Notes: a model not told the origin generated them from the sequence alone. Shown: positions 43,462 to 53,823, counted from the stretch's first letter. The stretch is DNA of 64,000 nucleotides from Pseudonocardia sp. N23 (GCF_002583555.1 NZ_BEGX01000063.1:41308-105307); one strand, 5' to 3'. Numbers and translations are program-made.

Positions 43462-44871
43462 CTACGCCGGGACCGGCCGCTCGACCGGTCGCGAACCGTC
43501 TGTCCAGGCCCCGAAGCCACCGAGCAGGTCGTCGACGCGGGCGAACCCTCGCGCGCGCAGCAGCGACGCGGCGATCGAGGAGCGGTACCCGCCCGCGCAG
43601 TAGACGACGGTCGGGGCAGCCGGGTCGATCTCGGCGAGCCGGGATACCAGTGCAGGCAGCGGGATGGCTAGCGCGCCGGGGACCATGCCGGAGGTCGCGA
43701 CCTCACCCGGGCCGCGGACGTCGACGACCTGGACCTGCTCGGCGAGCCCAGCCAGTCTGGTCGCCGCGATCCGGCCGGCGGTGCGCAGGTGCTCGACCGG
43801 GGCTGCTGTGGGGCCGCCGCCGAGGTGGCCGAGGACGTGGTCGAAGCCGATGCGGGCCAACCGGTTGCGGGCCTCGGTCGCGGTGTGGGGATCGCCGATG
43901 AGCACGATGTCGGTGTCGGCGGGGACGACCTGTCCGACCATCTCGGCGAACCGGCCTCCGAGCCCGACGTTGATCGATTCGGCGAGGTGCCCACGGGCGA
44001 AGTCCTGCGGGTCGCGTGTGTCGAGCAGCAGTGCCCCGTTGGCCACAGCGCCGTCGATCTGCGCCGCGGACAGCGCCGGCACGGGGGCGGTCTCGTCGAG
44101 GACAGGCCGGGCTTCGCGGTTGCGATGTGAGGCGAACTCGAAGTACATCGGCGCGACGGTCTGGCCCTCGGTGACGGCGGCGACGAAGGCTGCCTCGTCC
44201 ATCGGCGCCAAGGCGTAGTTGTGATGGCGCTGCTCGCCGATCGTGCTGGAGGTCTCGGTCGACAGGTTCTTGCCGCACGCGGACCCTGCGCCGTGGGCCG
44301 GATAGACGCGGGTCTCGTCGGGCAGGGTCAGCAGGCGCTCGCGGGTCGAGCGGTAGAGTGCGCGGGCCAGCTGCTCGGCCGACCATCCGGCGCCGCCGAG
44401 CAGGTCCGGTCGCCCGACGTCGCCGATGAACAGGGTGTCCCCGGTGAGAACCCCCCACGGCGGACCGTCGGAGGACTGCCGGACGAGGATGCAGATCGAC
44501 TCGGGTGTGTGGCCGGGGGTGTGAAGGATCTGCAATGTCACCGACCCCAGCGACAGGAGCTGCCCGTCGGCGAGCGGTTCGATCGGGAACTCGACCTCGC
44601 AGGCGTCACCGTAGGAGATCGGGGTGCCGGTGGCGGCGGCCAGCTCCAGGTGTCCGGACAGGAAGTCCGCATGCACGTGGGTCTCCAGGACCCGCTCGAT
44701 GCTCAACCCCTCGACGTGGGCGTCGCGCAGGTATTCGGCGATGTCGCGCTGGGGGTCGACGACGACCGCGCGTCCGGTCCCACGGTCACCGATCAGGTAC
44801 GACGCCTGGGACAGACACCCGAGGTAGTACTGGCGGAAGACGAGATCGCCGCTGTGGAGCACGTCGGTCAT
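43462..44871 (-). CDS. Persulfide dioxygenase-rhodanese fusion (MBL fold + two rhodanese domains)
   Basis: 469 aa from ATG 44871, GGAGAA just upstream and ATGA overlap with the previous gene. Residues 1-240: ETHE1-like metallo-beta-lactamase domain with ETHVHADFLSGH, HTPGHTPES and TGDTLFIGDVGRPDLLG. Rhodanese domain 1 lacks the active Cys (VLIGDPHTATEARN); domain 2 has it in VVYCAGGYRSSIAASLL. Such fusions oxidise glutathione/mycothiol-type persulfide to sulfite and shuttle sulfane sulfur. Second of two tandem paralogues. Confidence 0.88.
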   Translation of the reverse strand: MTDVLHSGDLVFRQYYLGCLSQASYLIGDRGTGRAVVVDPQRDIAEYLRDAHVEGLSIERVLETHVHADFLSGHLELAAATGTPISYGDACEVEFPIEPLADGQLLSLGSVTLQILHTPGHTPESICILVRQSSDGPPWGVLTGDTLFIGDVGRPDLLGGAGWSAEQLARALYRSTRERLLTLPDETRVYPAHGAGSACGKNLSTETSSTIGEQRHHNYALAPMDEAAFVAAVTEGQTVAPMYFEFASHRNREARPVLDETAPVPALSAAQIDGAVANGALLLDTRDPQDFARGHLAESINVGLGGRFAEMVGQVVPADTDIVLIGDPHTATEARNRLARIGFDHVLGHLGGGPTAAPVEHLRTAGRIAATRLAGLAEQVQVVDVRGPGEVATSGMVPGALAIPLPALVSRLAEIDPAAPTVVYCAGGYRSSIAASLLRARGFARVDDLLGGFGAWTDGSRPVERPVPA

Positions 44872-46253
44872 CGGTTCTCCTGGTCTGACGGTGAGGTGAC
44901 AGCGAGGCCGGTGTCGACGGCCTTGGCGTACTCGTCGTCGACGAGTACGACCCGGTGTCCGGCGCGGAAGAGCAGACTCGCGCCGATGCTGGCTCGGAAC
45001 CCCGACGCGCAGTGCACCCACAACTCGCCGTCCGGGATCTCGTCGAGGCGGTCGAGCAGCTCGTTGAGTGGAATGTGGGCCGAGCCGGGGATGTGGCCTC
45101 CGGTGCGTTCGTCGTGGCGTCGCACGTCGAGCACGACCGGGGCGTCGCCGCGGTCGAGGGCGTGGGTGAGTTCTGCGAAGGTCGAGCTCGGATAGCTGCG
45201 CAGCTCATCGGGTGCGGCGAGCTCTCCGGGGGTGCCTGACGCGGCGCCGGAAGGACGGTCGATGCCGATCCTGACCAGCTGTCGTTGGGCGTCGGTGACC
45301 TGCTGGGCGGACTCGCCGATCAACGTGAGTGGGGTGCCCCAGGGGATCAGCCAACCCAGGTAGGTGGCGAACTGCGTGCCCAGCGCGATGCCGATCGTGC
45401 CGCCGATGTGCTCGGCGGTGTAGGCGGTGCGGTCTCGCAGGTCGACCACCCACTCGCCGGCCTTGATCCGGTGCCGCAGCTCGTCGGGATCGACCGACTC
45501 GGGTGCGGACAGGTCGGCAGGGCCGGGCCCCTGACGGTTGCGGGCGCCCATGTGGGCGTAGTAGCTGGGGTAGGCGGTCAGTCCGGCCACCAGCCGCTCG
45601 ACGAAGGCGCTCTCGTCGGTTTCGACGAGAGCGTCGTTGCGGGTGCGCTCGATCCCGATGGTGCTGGCGTCACCCCCGGTTGCGGCTCCTGAGGAGCAGA
45701 AACTGCCGAAGCCGTGGGTGGGGTAGACCGCGGTGTCGTTGTCGAGCAGCTCGGCCAGGCGCCGAGCTGAGTGGAACTGGGCTCGGGTCAACTCCTCGGT
45801 GCGGGCGGGGTCGACCAGATCGGTGCGCCCGACGCTGCCGAAGAGCAGAGATCCACCCGTGAACACCGCCGGCATGGACACGCCGTCGTCCACGAGGTAG
45901 GACAGATGAGTGTCGGTGTGGCCCGGCGTCGCGACCACGCGCACCGTCAGGGTGCCCACGGTGCGTTCGTCGCCGTCACCGACGGCGTCACGGCTGAACT
46001 CGACCGCGTCAGCTCCGGCCACCAGGTAGTCCGCGCCGGTGCGGCGCGCGAGTTCCAGGCCGCCGGTCACGTAGTCGTTGTGGATGTGGGTCTCCACCAC
46101 CATGCCCACCCGGACGCCCAGCTCGTCGACGAGGGCCTCGACCCGGTCGAGGTCTCGCTGCGGGTCCACCACCACGGCGATCTCGCCGTCGTGGGCCACA
46201 TAGCTGCGATCACCCAACTCGCTGGTCTCGATCACTGCGACGGACAGACCCAC
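44868..46253 (-). CDS. Persulfide dioxygenase-rhodanese fusion (paralogue)
   Basis: 461 aa from GTG 46253 with GGGAGG upstream. MBL domain: ETHIHNDYVTGGLELARRTG, ATPGHTDTHLSYLVDDG and GSLLFGSVGRTDL. Two rhodanese domains follow: the first is inactive (TLIGESAQQVTDAQRQL), the second has its Cys in LWVHCASGFRASIGASLL. Same architecture as the coupled downstream gene, so the operon arose by duplication. Divergent from the broken gntR; TAATGACCGTACATTA in between is the candidate operator. Confidence 0.88.
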   Translation of the reverse strand: MGLSVAVIETSELGDRSYVAHDGEIAVVVDPQRDLDRVEALVDELGVRVGMVVETHIHNDYVTGGLELARRTGADYLVAGADAVEFSRDAVGDGDERTVGTLTVRVVATPGHTDTHLSYLVDDGVSMPAVFTGGSLLFGSVGRTDLVDPARTEELTRAQFHSARRLAELLDNDTAVYPTHGFGSFCSSGAATGGDASTIGIERTRNDALVETDESAFVERLVAGLTAYPSYYAHMGARNRQGPGPADLSAPESVDPDELRHRIKAGEWVVDLRDRTAYTAEHIGGTIGIALGTQFATYLGWLIPWGTPLTLIGESAQQVTDAQRQLVRIGIDRPSGAASGTPGELAAPDELRSYPSSTFAELTHALDRGDAPVVLDVRRHDERTGGHIPGSAHIPLNELLDRLDEIPDGELWVHCASGFRASIGASLLFRAGHRVVLVDDEYAKAVDTGLAVTSPSDQENR

Positions 46254-46279
46254 GGGAGGCCTCCCTTGCTGTCGACTGA

Positions 46280-46295
46280 TAATGACCGTACATTA
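46280..46295. promoter_or_regulatory. Inverted repeat between the dioxygenase operon and gntR
   Basis: TAATG-accgta-CATTA, a perfect 5-bp-arm dyad 27 bp upstream of the dioxygenase start and 37 bp upstream of gntR. Size and place fit a GntR-family operator controlling both directions. Confidence 0.55.
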
Positions 46296-46331
46296 CCGAC
46301 AGCTGTCCCGAACAGTGGGAGTTGAAGGACT

Positions 46332-47117
46332 ATGGCCGCTCGGCCGCTCGACCGACATGGTGCTGGCGGGCCCCTGTGGGTCCAGGTTCTGACCGACCTA
46401 CGCAGGCGGATGGCCGACGACGAGTTCGCCGACGCCTTCCCCGGTGAGCTGGCACTGGCCCGCGAGTACGACATCAGCCGCCATACCGTCCGTGAAGCGC
46501 TCGGCCGGCTCCGGCGTGAGGGTGTGGTGTCGGCCGATCGTGGTCGACCGCCGTAGGTCCTGCCGGCCGCAGAGTTCGAGCAGCCACTCGGCACTCTCTA
46601 GAGCTTGTTCGCCTCGGTCGAGCAGGCCGGACATGAGCAGCGCTCGATCGTGCACACGCTCGATCTGCGCGCCGACGGATCCGTGGCTGCCCGGCTCGGG
46701 CTCGAGGTGTCCACCCCGCTGGTGTATCTCGAGCGGCTCCGGCTGGCTGACGACGAGCCGCTGGCCCTCGACCGCGTCTGGCTCCCGGGGTCTCTGGCGG
46801 CTCCGCTGCTCGATGTCGACTTCAGCCACATGGCCCTCTACGACTAGTACGCCCGACTCTGTGGGGTGCACCTGACCGGTGGTCAGGAGCAGATCCGGGC
46901 CCTGGTCCCGACCCGCGGTGAACGCGACATCCTCGGTCTCGCCGACCGATTACAGGTGGCCGTGCTCGCCATCGACCGTCTTGGCTGCTCACGCGGCCGG
47001 CCGGTCGAGTGGCGTCGCACCATCGTGCGTGGTGACCGATTCGGGGTCAGCGCTTCTTTCCCTCGCCGCGAAGGCTTCCAGCTCACCAACGCTCAACTCA
47101 GAAAGGGCGTCCGATGA
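46332..47117 (+). pseudogene. GntR/UTRA regulator frame interrupted by three TAG codons
   Basis: One frame of 262 codons runs from ATG 46332 to TGA 47117 without any indel. It encodes a GntR winged helix (ALAREYDISRHTVREALGRL, then RREGVVSADRGRPP) and a UTRA ligand domain (FASVEQAGHEQRSIVHTLDL, LEVSTPLVYLERLRLADDEP, RPVEWRRTIVRGDRFG). TAG occurs at 46554-46556, 46599-46601 and 46845-46847. The stop overlaps the rhodanese start (ATGA), so the operon structure is intact. Either a recently dead repressor or, less likely, amber readthrough. The presumed targets are the flanking sulfur genes. Confidence 0.85.
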
Positions 47118-47455
47118 CCTCATCCGACCAGATCAGCCAGATCGATCCCGCCGCCGCCGAGACTCTCACCGGCGCCGGTGCCCTGCTGCTGGACGTTCGC
47201 GAGCCCGATGAATGGACCGCCGGGCACATCCCCGGGGCGGTTCACATGCCGCTCGGCTCCCTGGACCTCGCAGCGATCCCTCGGGACCGGGTCGTCGTCG
47301 CCGTGTGCCGCTCGGGGAAGCGGTCGGGGAAGGCTGCCGCCGCTCTCGCGCAGGCGGGGTTCGACGTGCGGAACCTCGCCTTAGGCATGAAGGCCTGGGC
47401 TGCGGACGGCCGCACTGTCGCCCGCGACGACGGCACACCGGGCTCGGTCGCCTGA
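47114..47455 (+). CDS. Single-domain rhodanese
   Basis: 113 aa, start in ATGA overlap with gntR. LLLDVREPDEWTAGHIPGAV and the active-site loop VVVAVCRSGKRSGKAAAAL with catalytic Cys are intact. It would move sulfane sulfur between carriers. Its stop shares a base with the TauE/SafE start (TGATG), giving an operon gntR-rhodanese-tauE. Confidence 0.9.
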   Translation: MTSSDQISQIDPAAAETLTGAGALLLDVREPDEWTAGHIPGAVHMPLGSLDLAAIPRDRVVVAVCRSGKRSGKAAAALAQAGFDVRNLALGMKAWAADGRTVARDDGTPGSVA

Positions 47456-48288
47456 TGCTCGCACTCGCGGCGGCCCTCGGGCTGGTGATGGGCGTGGTCA
47501 TCGGGGGCCTCGGTGGCGGTGGGGGCGTGCTCACGGTTCCCGCACTCGTCTACGTCCTGGGGCAGAACGCTCAGGACGCCACGACAAGCAGCCTCATCAT
47601 CGTCGGTATCACCGCCGCCGTCGGCGCCGCCGCGAGGATCAAGGGACGCGGGGTCGACTGGCGCAACGGCATCGCACTCGGCGTCATCGGCATCCCCGCC
47701 GCCTACCTGGGCACCCTGCTCAACCACCACGTCAGCCAACCGGTGCTCCTGCTCGCATTCGCGGCGCTGACCATCGTCGCGGCGGCCGCGATGCTGCTCA
47801 ACGCACGCCGCGAACCCGACCCCGACACCGACACCGAGGACACGACCTCCGTCAGTCCCTCGTCGCCCGGTGCGACAGCCACCGCCCTGCGCAAACGTCC
47901 TGCACGCTCCGCGCTCCTGCTCACCGCAGGCGAGGTCGTGGCCTGCGGCGCGGCAGTCGGGTTCCTGACGGGTTTCCTCGGTGTCGGCGGTGGGTTCCTG
48001 GTCGTCCCCGCTCTGGTCATCGTGCTGCGCATGCCGATGGCCCTGGCCGTGGGTACGTCCCTGCTGGTGATCGTGTTGAACTCGATCTCATCCATGGTGT
48101 CCCGGTTCGGGGTCACGCACCTGGACTGGCATGTCATCGCCCCGTTCACCATCGCCGCCGTGCTCGGCACCCTCCTGGGCAAGCGCGTCGCGGACCGGCT
48201 CTCCGGTGCCACGCTCACCAAGTCCTTCGCCGGCATGCTGGTCGCCGTGGGGATCTTCGTCGGGATCCAGAGTCTCATCGCACTGTGA
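47455..48288 (+). CDS. TauE/SafE-family sulfite/anion exporter
   Basis: 277 aa. Two homologous halves, each with a Gly-rich opening: VIGGLGGGGGVLTVPALVYV and GFLGVGGGFLVVPALVIVL; eight membrane helices, with an acidic/Ser-rich loop between (DPDTDTEDTTSVSPSSPG). The coupling to rhodanese and closeness to the sulfite-producing dioxygenases suggest sulfite export. Convergent with lgt. Confidence 0.88.
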   Translation: MLALAAALGLVMGVVIGGLGGGGGVLTVPALVYVLGQNAQDATTSSLIIVGITAAVGAAARIKGRGVDWRNGIALGVIGIPAAYLGTLLNHHVSQPVLLLAFAALTIVAAAAMLLNARREPDPDTDTEDTTSVSPSSPGATATALRKRPARSALLLTAGEVVACGAAVGFLTGFLGVGGGFLVVPALVIVLRMPMALAVGTSLLVIVLNSISSMVSRFGVTHLDWHVIAPFTIAAVLGTLLGKRVADRLSGATLTKSFAGMLVAVGIFVGIQSLIAL

Positions 48289-48340
48289 CCAGCCGACGAG
48301 ACGGCCTTGTACTCGGCGCCGGGCGATGCGCGCGGTCCCC

Positions 48341-49183
48341 TCAGATCGGTGTGCGACTGCTCGTCTCGGCAGTGGGCGTGTCCACGTGCCCGGGCCGCGG
48401 CTTGCGGAACACGACGAACGCGGTGGCGAGCAAGAACACGACGAGGCTCGTCCAGTCGTTGAGGCGCAGCCCGAGGAAGTGGTTGACGTGGTCGACGCGC
48501 AGCGCCTCGATCCAGGCTCGGCCAACGGTGTAGGCGGCGACGTAGAGGGCGAAGAGCCGTCCGTTGTTCAGGGCCCAGCGTCGGCCCGCCCAGATGAGCA
48601 GGACGGCGACCGCGATGTCCCATAGCGACTCGTAGAGAAAGGTCGGCTGGTACGTAGCGACGAGCGGCGTGTCCGGTGGCCGGTGGCCGGGATCTATCTC
48701 CAAGGCCCAGGGGAGCGTGGAGGGCCCTCCGTAGAGCTCCTGGTTGAACCAATTGCCCCAGCGGCCGATCGCCTGGGCCAGGACGAGGCCGGGAGCCATC
48801 GCGTCGGCGAAGTCGGCGAGCCTGATGCCGCGGCGCCGGCATCCGATCCATGCTCCGACTGCCCCGAGTGCGACCGCACCCCAGATACCGAGGCCACCGT
48901 CCCAGATGAAGAGCGCGCGGATGGGCTGCTGGCCGGGGGCGAAGTAGAACTCGGGATCGGTGATGACGTGGTACAGACGTCCTCCAACGACGCCGAAGGG
49001 TACGGCCCATATCGCGATGTCGACGACATCGTCCGGGCGGCCGCCGCGATCGGCCCAGCGCCGTCGGGTGAGCGACACGGCTACAAGGATCCCGGCGATG
49101 ATGCAGAGCGCGTAGGCACGAATCGGGAGCGGGCCGATGTGCCAGACGCCTTGAGAGGGGCTCGGCAGGTACGCGAGCGTCAC
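48341..49183 (-). CDS. lgt: Prolipoprotein diacylglyceryl transferase
   Basis: 280 aa from GTG 49183 with GGAGGAG upstream. Contains the Lgt signature GRWGNWFNQELYGGP, the earlier PFGVVGGRLYHVITD and IWDGGLGIWGAV, and seven membrane helices. It transfers diacylglycerol from phosphatidylglycerol to the lipobox Cys of preprolipoproteins, such as EfeO and the DUF305 protein here. Being next to an IS relic it may be an accessory copy. Confidence 0.92.
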   Translation of the reverse strand: MTLAYLPSPSQGVWHIGPLPIRAYALCIIAGILVAVSLTRRRWADRGGRPDDVVDIAIWAVPFGVVGGRLYHVITDPEFYFAPGQQPIRALFIWDGGLGIWGAVALGAVGAWIGCRRRGIRLADFADAMAPGLVLAQAIGRWGNWFNQELYGGPSTLPWALEIDPGHRPPDTPLVATYQPTFLYESLWDIAVAVLLIWAGRRWALNNGRLFALYVAAYTVGRAWIEALRVDHVNHFLGLRLNDWTSLVVFLLATAFVVFRKPRPGHVDTPTAETSSRTPI

Positions 49184-49297
49184 GGCTCCTCCAAGGAGCG
49201 GATTGCTTGCAGCAAGGCTCGTCGCTGCGTGGACACGATGATGGTGCCGCGCGGCACGCGTGGATGTACGGCGGGGTCATGGGCCTCAGCCGTGTAG

Positions 49298-49580
49298 TGT
49301 CGATGGATCGGGATTGACCCCCTCTGTACGACGCTGAGAGTGTTATCAGTGGAGGACTGGGCCGAGATCCGTCGTCTGCAGCGGGGCGATGGCGTGCCTA
49401 TCAAGGAGAGCGCCCGCCGGCTCGGGGCCGCCCGCAACACTGTGCAGTCCGCACCGCGCTCGGAAGTCCGGCCCAAGTGCGAACGTGGCCGCGGTGCTCA
49501 TTGGCGGACGCGGTGGAGCCGCAGGTGAGGGCGTTGCTGGCGTAGTACCCACGAATGCCGGCCCACGGTGATCGCCGAGC
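49298..49580 (+). mobile_element. istA: IS21-type relic (left end and istA start)
   Basis: GTG 49340 opens MLSVEDWAEIRRLQRGDGVP, then IKESARRLGAARNTV, the IstA N-terminal HTH. After a frame change, AVEPQVRALL, then a TAG, YPRMPA and TVIAE can be followed in other frames to about 49580. TGTCGATGGATCGGGATTGA from 49298 looks like an IS21-type terminus. The rest of istA, istB and the right end are missing. Confidence 0.7.
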
Positions 49581-49585
49581 AAGAG

Positions 49586-49624
49586 GTGATCTGGTGCCGG
49601 GGAACAGCCCCGGCACCAGATCAC
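49586..49624. repeat. Perfect 17-bp inverted repeat
   Basis: GTGATCTGGTGCCGGGG (49586-49602), loop AACAG, CCCCGGCACCAGATCAC (49608-49624). It sits exactly where the IS21 relic ends and 138 bp from the stop of the convergent broken methyltransferase. It could be a terminator, a mobile-element end or a recombination site. The stretch 49625-49761 shows nothing else. Confidence 0.85.
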
Positions 49625-49761
49625 TGTGGCCGCCGAACGTGGTCGTGCGCCCCGTCCCCGATCGGTGGCGTCATCGGCCGGATCATGGCGGTGGTGGCGT
49701 GGCCCGCTCGCAGGTGCGGCGCATGCTCTGGCGAACGGCGATCGGAGCCGCCCCCGTTGTC

Positions 49762-50825
49762 TCAAGCTAGGCTGGTCGTCCGGCGAATGGCCACGAGGCC
49801 TCGCAGCAACGGCCGGCTCACGCTGCGCGCCAGCCGGCGAGGGGGACTGACCAGCGCGAGCCAGTCCCGAACGACCCGCAACGCGTGGCCGGCCCCGTGG
49901 TCTCGGACCTTCCGATAGGCCACCATCCCGTAACCGATGTCGCCGATCGGGGAGAAGCCCGCACGCCGCAGATCGTAGAGCGGTCGAAGTTCGTCACTGT
50001 AGAGATGCCACGCAGTCTCAGGTGCCGGGGACCGGATATCGAATTGGCGACCAAGACTCCATCCGGGCCAAGTGCGTCATGAAGGCGACGGCAGGTATCG
50101 AACATGTCCGGAACGTGAGCGAGGGTGTCGATGGCGGTGATCGCATCATAGTTGCCGGCAGGCAGGCCGCCGGTGAGCAGATCGATGTACGCGACGTCGT
50201 CGCCGCGGCGCTTATGACGGTGACGAGCGAAATCGAGCAGCGTTGAGGAGAGGTCTGCCGATGTGCTTCGCCAGCCGCTGCGATTGAACAGCTGACTGGT
50301 CACACCGACCCCGGAACCGAAATCCAGATGACGGCGCCCGGGGGAATACTGCTGCAAGAACCGGAGAGCGAGCACGGTCGACGGGGCGGTCCTGCACTCG
50401 GATTGCAGGTAGGCCCACCACGTGAGGTCGAAGCTCCAGGATTGCGTGGTCCGATAAAATTCGACACGGCCAGCGTCGCTGGTGGAGGCGCCTGTCGATG
50501 CCCATTCCTCAACACTCTTCTGCTCCCAGTGAAGACAGAAGTCTCGGGCCTCCTGCGGAGTGATCCCGTGATAGGTGGCGAGGTCGTCGAGGAGAGACTC
50601 CCGGACGGTACGATCGCCGTCACGCAGCGACGCCCTGAACGTCTCCATCTCCGGGCTGGTGAATGCCTCCCTATCCTCGACCTCCCATTGGGTTGAGTCG
50701 ACGGGTGGAAGGTCGGCCGGATCGCTAAAAGTCCCCTGTTCGCCCTGGGGGGCGGCCATTTGCATGGCGCGCCACAACTTCATTCGAATTTCTCGAACCA
50801 AGAGACTATTGGTGAGCATCGACAT
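49762..50825 (-). pseudogene. SAM methyltransferase with one frameshift
   Basis: ATG 50825 (GAGGG 5-6 nt upstream) begins an N-terminal accessory domain (QEARDFCLHWEQKSVEEW) and a class I methyltransferase: GRRHLDFGSGVGVTSQLF, TSADLSSTLLDFA and YDAITAIDTLAHVPDMFDTC. At about 50035 the expected sequence moves to another frame: IRSPAPETAWHLYSDELRPL, DLRRAGFSPIGDIGYGMVAY, ending at the stop at 49762. One indel accounts for everything. Base composition in the 5' half is lower in G+C than the surroundings, suggesting transfer. Confidence 0.75.
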
Positions 50826-50956
50826 ACTAGCCCTCTACTAATAGGATTAGCAGCGCGCACGACAATTACCAAGCCTACGACCCATTTTGCTGCATGGTGC
50901 CCAGCGGTCAGAGGCCCACCGAATATGGAGTCGGATACGCGCTGAGTGGGAGACCG

Positions 50957-51547
50957 TCACCTACAGTAAACGGGAGGGCCGCGACTCGGACGCGAATCTA
51001 ACGGTGCCCAAGGTGCCCAAGAGGAGGCGATCTCGGTGAATGCACCGCGGTCTGCCGGCAGAAGCGGCTTGAAGGTCGGGCGGTCGAGAAGGCGAACTGT
51101 CCGATCGACACACGCGGTCCAGAGCTGGCGCGCGACGGTGACGACCACAGCGTGGAGGAGCGAGCCGACGACGAGCAGATCGATAGGCGGAGTGCCGTGA
51201 TGAGACCCGAGATGTGTCGCAGCCTCGGTCACCATGAACACGACGGGAGCGACCGCAGGCGTGGCTGCGAGAATGCGTTCATCACTGCCACGATGTCGTT
51301 CTCGCCAGCCTGTCGACCTACCTCCGGTACCAACGACGATGGCGAACGCAGACGCGAAGATCAACGCCAGGGCGGCAATCGTCAGCGGCCCGGCCACCGA
51401 GCGGTAGGCGACCTCGCCTGAGGTCGATGGAACGACGTCGGCGAACAGGGCGTGCGTGACAACATGGGTCACACCCCACAGCCCGACGGCGAACGCAGCG
51501 GCACGTGCGACCGCACCGCCTGCTCCGCCCGCCGGGATGATCCTCAT
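50957..51547 (-). CDS. Four-helix membrane protein of unknown function
   Basis: 196 aa from ATG 51547. Helices: ARAAAFAVGLWGVTHVVTHA, PLTIAALALIFASAFAIVVG, AATPAVAPVVFMVTEAATHL and PPIDLLVVGSLLHAVVVTVA; His residues lie in helices 1, 3 and 4. A cytoplasmic tail with WAPWAPLD ends the protein. Divergent from a truncated DUF6153-like ORF. No family is recognised. Confidence 0.6.
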   Translation of the reverse strand: MRIIPAGGAGGAVARAAAFAVGLWGVTHVVTHALFADVVPSTSGEVAYRSVAGPLTIAALALIFASAFAIVVGTGGRSTGWRERHRGSDERILAATPAVAPVVFMVTEAATHLGSHHGTPPIDLLVVGSLLHAVVVTVARQLWTACVDRTVRLLDRPTFKPLLPADRGAFTEIASSWAPWAPLDSRPSRGPPVYCR

Positions 51548-51706
51548 GTCTCGTTCCTGTTCCGTGACCTGACTTCGACGCTACTGGCAGGCGCCAACAG
51601 GGCGCTCGTCAGGGAGGTGGACGGCACTGCTGATGCGCTGAACAGGGGTCGCGGGCCGTGACCGGCGGCGGCCCCTGGCACATCGACCGGCTGTGTCGAC
51701 CGTAGT

Positions 51707-51871
51707 ATGAGAGCGTGGACCTGGGGCGATGCGGTGGAACCGCGACGTCCGCTGCTCGTCTTCCTGGCCGCCCTCACCGTTGTCGGGATGCATGCGATCG
51801 TGACGCGCTCCGCAGCGGCACTACCGCCGGCATCGACCTCGTCGGCTCGGGCCCGTCGGCTGGTCAACTGA
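51707..51871 (+). pseudogene. Truncated DUF6153-like ORF
   Basis: 54 codons: ATG 51707, a polar start ending EPRRP, then the helix LLVFLAALTVVGMHAIVT, comparable with LLVLSLILGVVAMHSAV of the DUF6153 gene at 57357. The ORF stops shortly after, and the usual second half (His/Cys-containing second helix) is missing. It may be a remnant of a second copper-associated module. Confidence 0.5.
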
Positions 51872-52477
51872 CCAGTGCCGCCCGAGCAATTGCCGGCGCC
51901 CACGACCTCGGCCGGTCTGCTCATGGAGCGGCTCTCGCAGCGACTCGAGCACTCCTGGTGACCTCCACTGAGCCTGAGCAGTAGAAGCGCAGCCGCGGCG
52001 GACGACCGCGACGAAACATCGTGCACTCATACTCCGATGCAATTTGGCGATGCGGTCCTCAGCGTCACCGTTCTGCCGCTATCCGCTGGGGTGCCCGTCC
52101 TGCGTGCCCCGATTCGCGCACGGATCTCGGATCCGAAGTCCCGACAACGTCGGTGTGGGATCGCGCCTTACCGGCAATCCACGTCGTCTCGATTGGTACA
52201 ACCTTGCGTGCTTCGCACATAGACGTCGGATCTCAGTGCCGTCTCCTCAAACGCTTCGGTGAAGTGGCGACTGGATCCGGTCCATCATCTCCTACGATGG
52301 CCATCTCGTACGATGCAAGGCAACTTTGGCACTTGACGGGATCCAGTCGAGTCGACCGGAGCACATCCGAATGTGGCAAACCTCAGATGCTGACTCCGTG
52401 CCCAGAAAACTCCCGTATGCCGAATATGTCATCACTGCGACAACGCTATGCTCGATACAACCTGCGAGGAGGCTTGG
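51872..52477. other. 606-bp stretch upstream of metK without a recognisable gene
   Basis: This DNA is lower in G+C than most of the window, especially 52020-52470, and no frame resembles a protein family. No known SAM riboswitch class could be recognised by eye. It ends in the metK ribosome site. Likely foreign or degraded sequence with the metK promoter near its right end. Confidence 0.45.
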
Positions 52478-53680
<1,203 letters not shown>

Positions 53681-53712
53681 CCGGAGTCCAGGCCGAGCCT
53701 GCAACGCAACGA

Positions 53713-53745
53713 GAGCGAGGGGCCGCTGCTCGCCGCCCCTCGCTC
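53713..53745. terminator. Hairpin after metK
   Basis: Perfect 11-bp arms GAGCGAGGGGC / GCCCCTCGCTC with an 11-nt loop, 33 bp after the metK stop and before the convergent copA stop. Probably a bidirectional terminator. Confidence 0.75.
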
Positions 53746-53823
53746 CCCGGCCTGCCTGCCGGGCCTTGCTGCAGGCCGCCCCCGGGACGTCTCTGCCCGG
53801 CATCCGCGTCGTCGGTCCGGAGT

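Noticed and set aside
52200..52477. SAM riboswitch in front of metK
   Set aside because: No SAM-I/II/IV core could be recognised by eye; a covariance-model search would decide.
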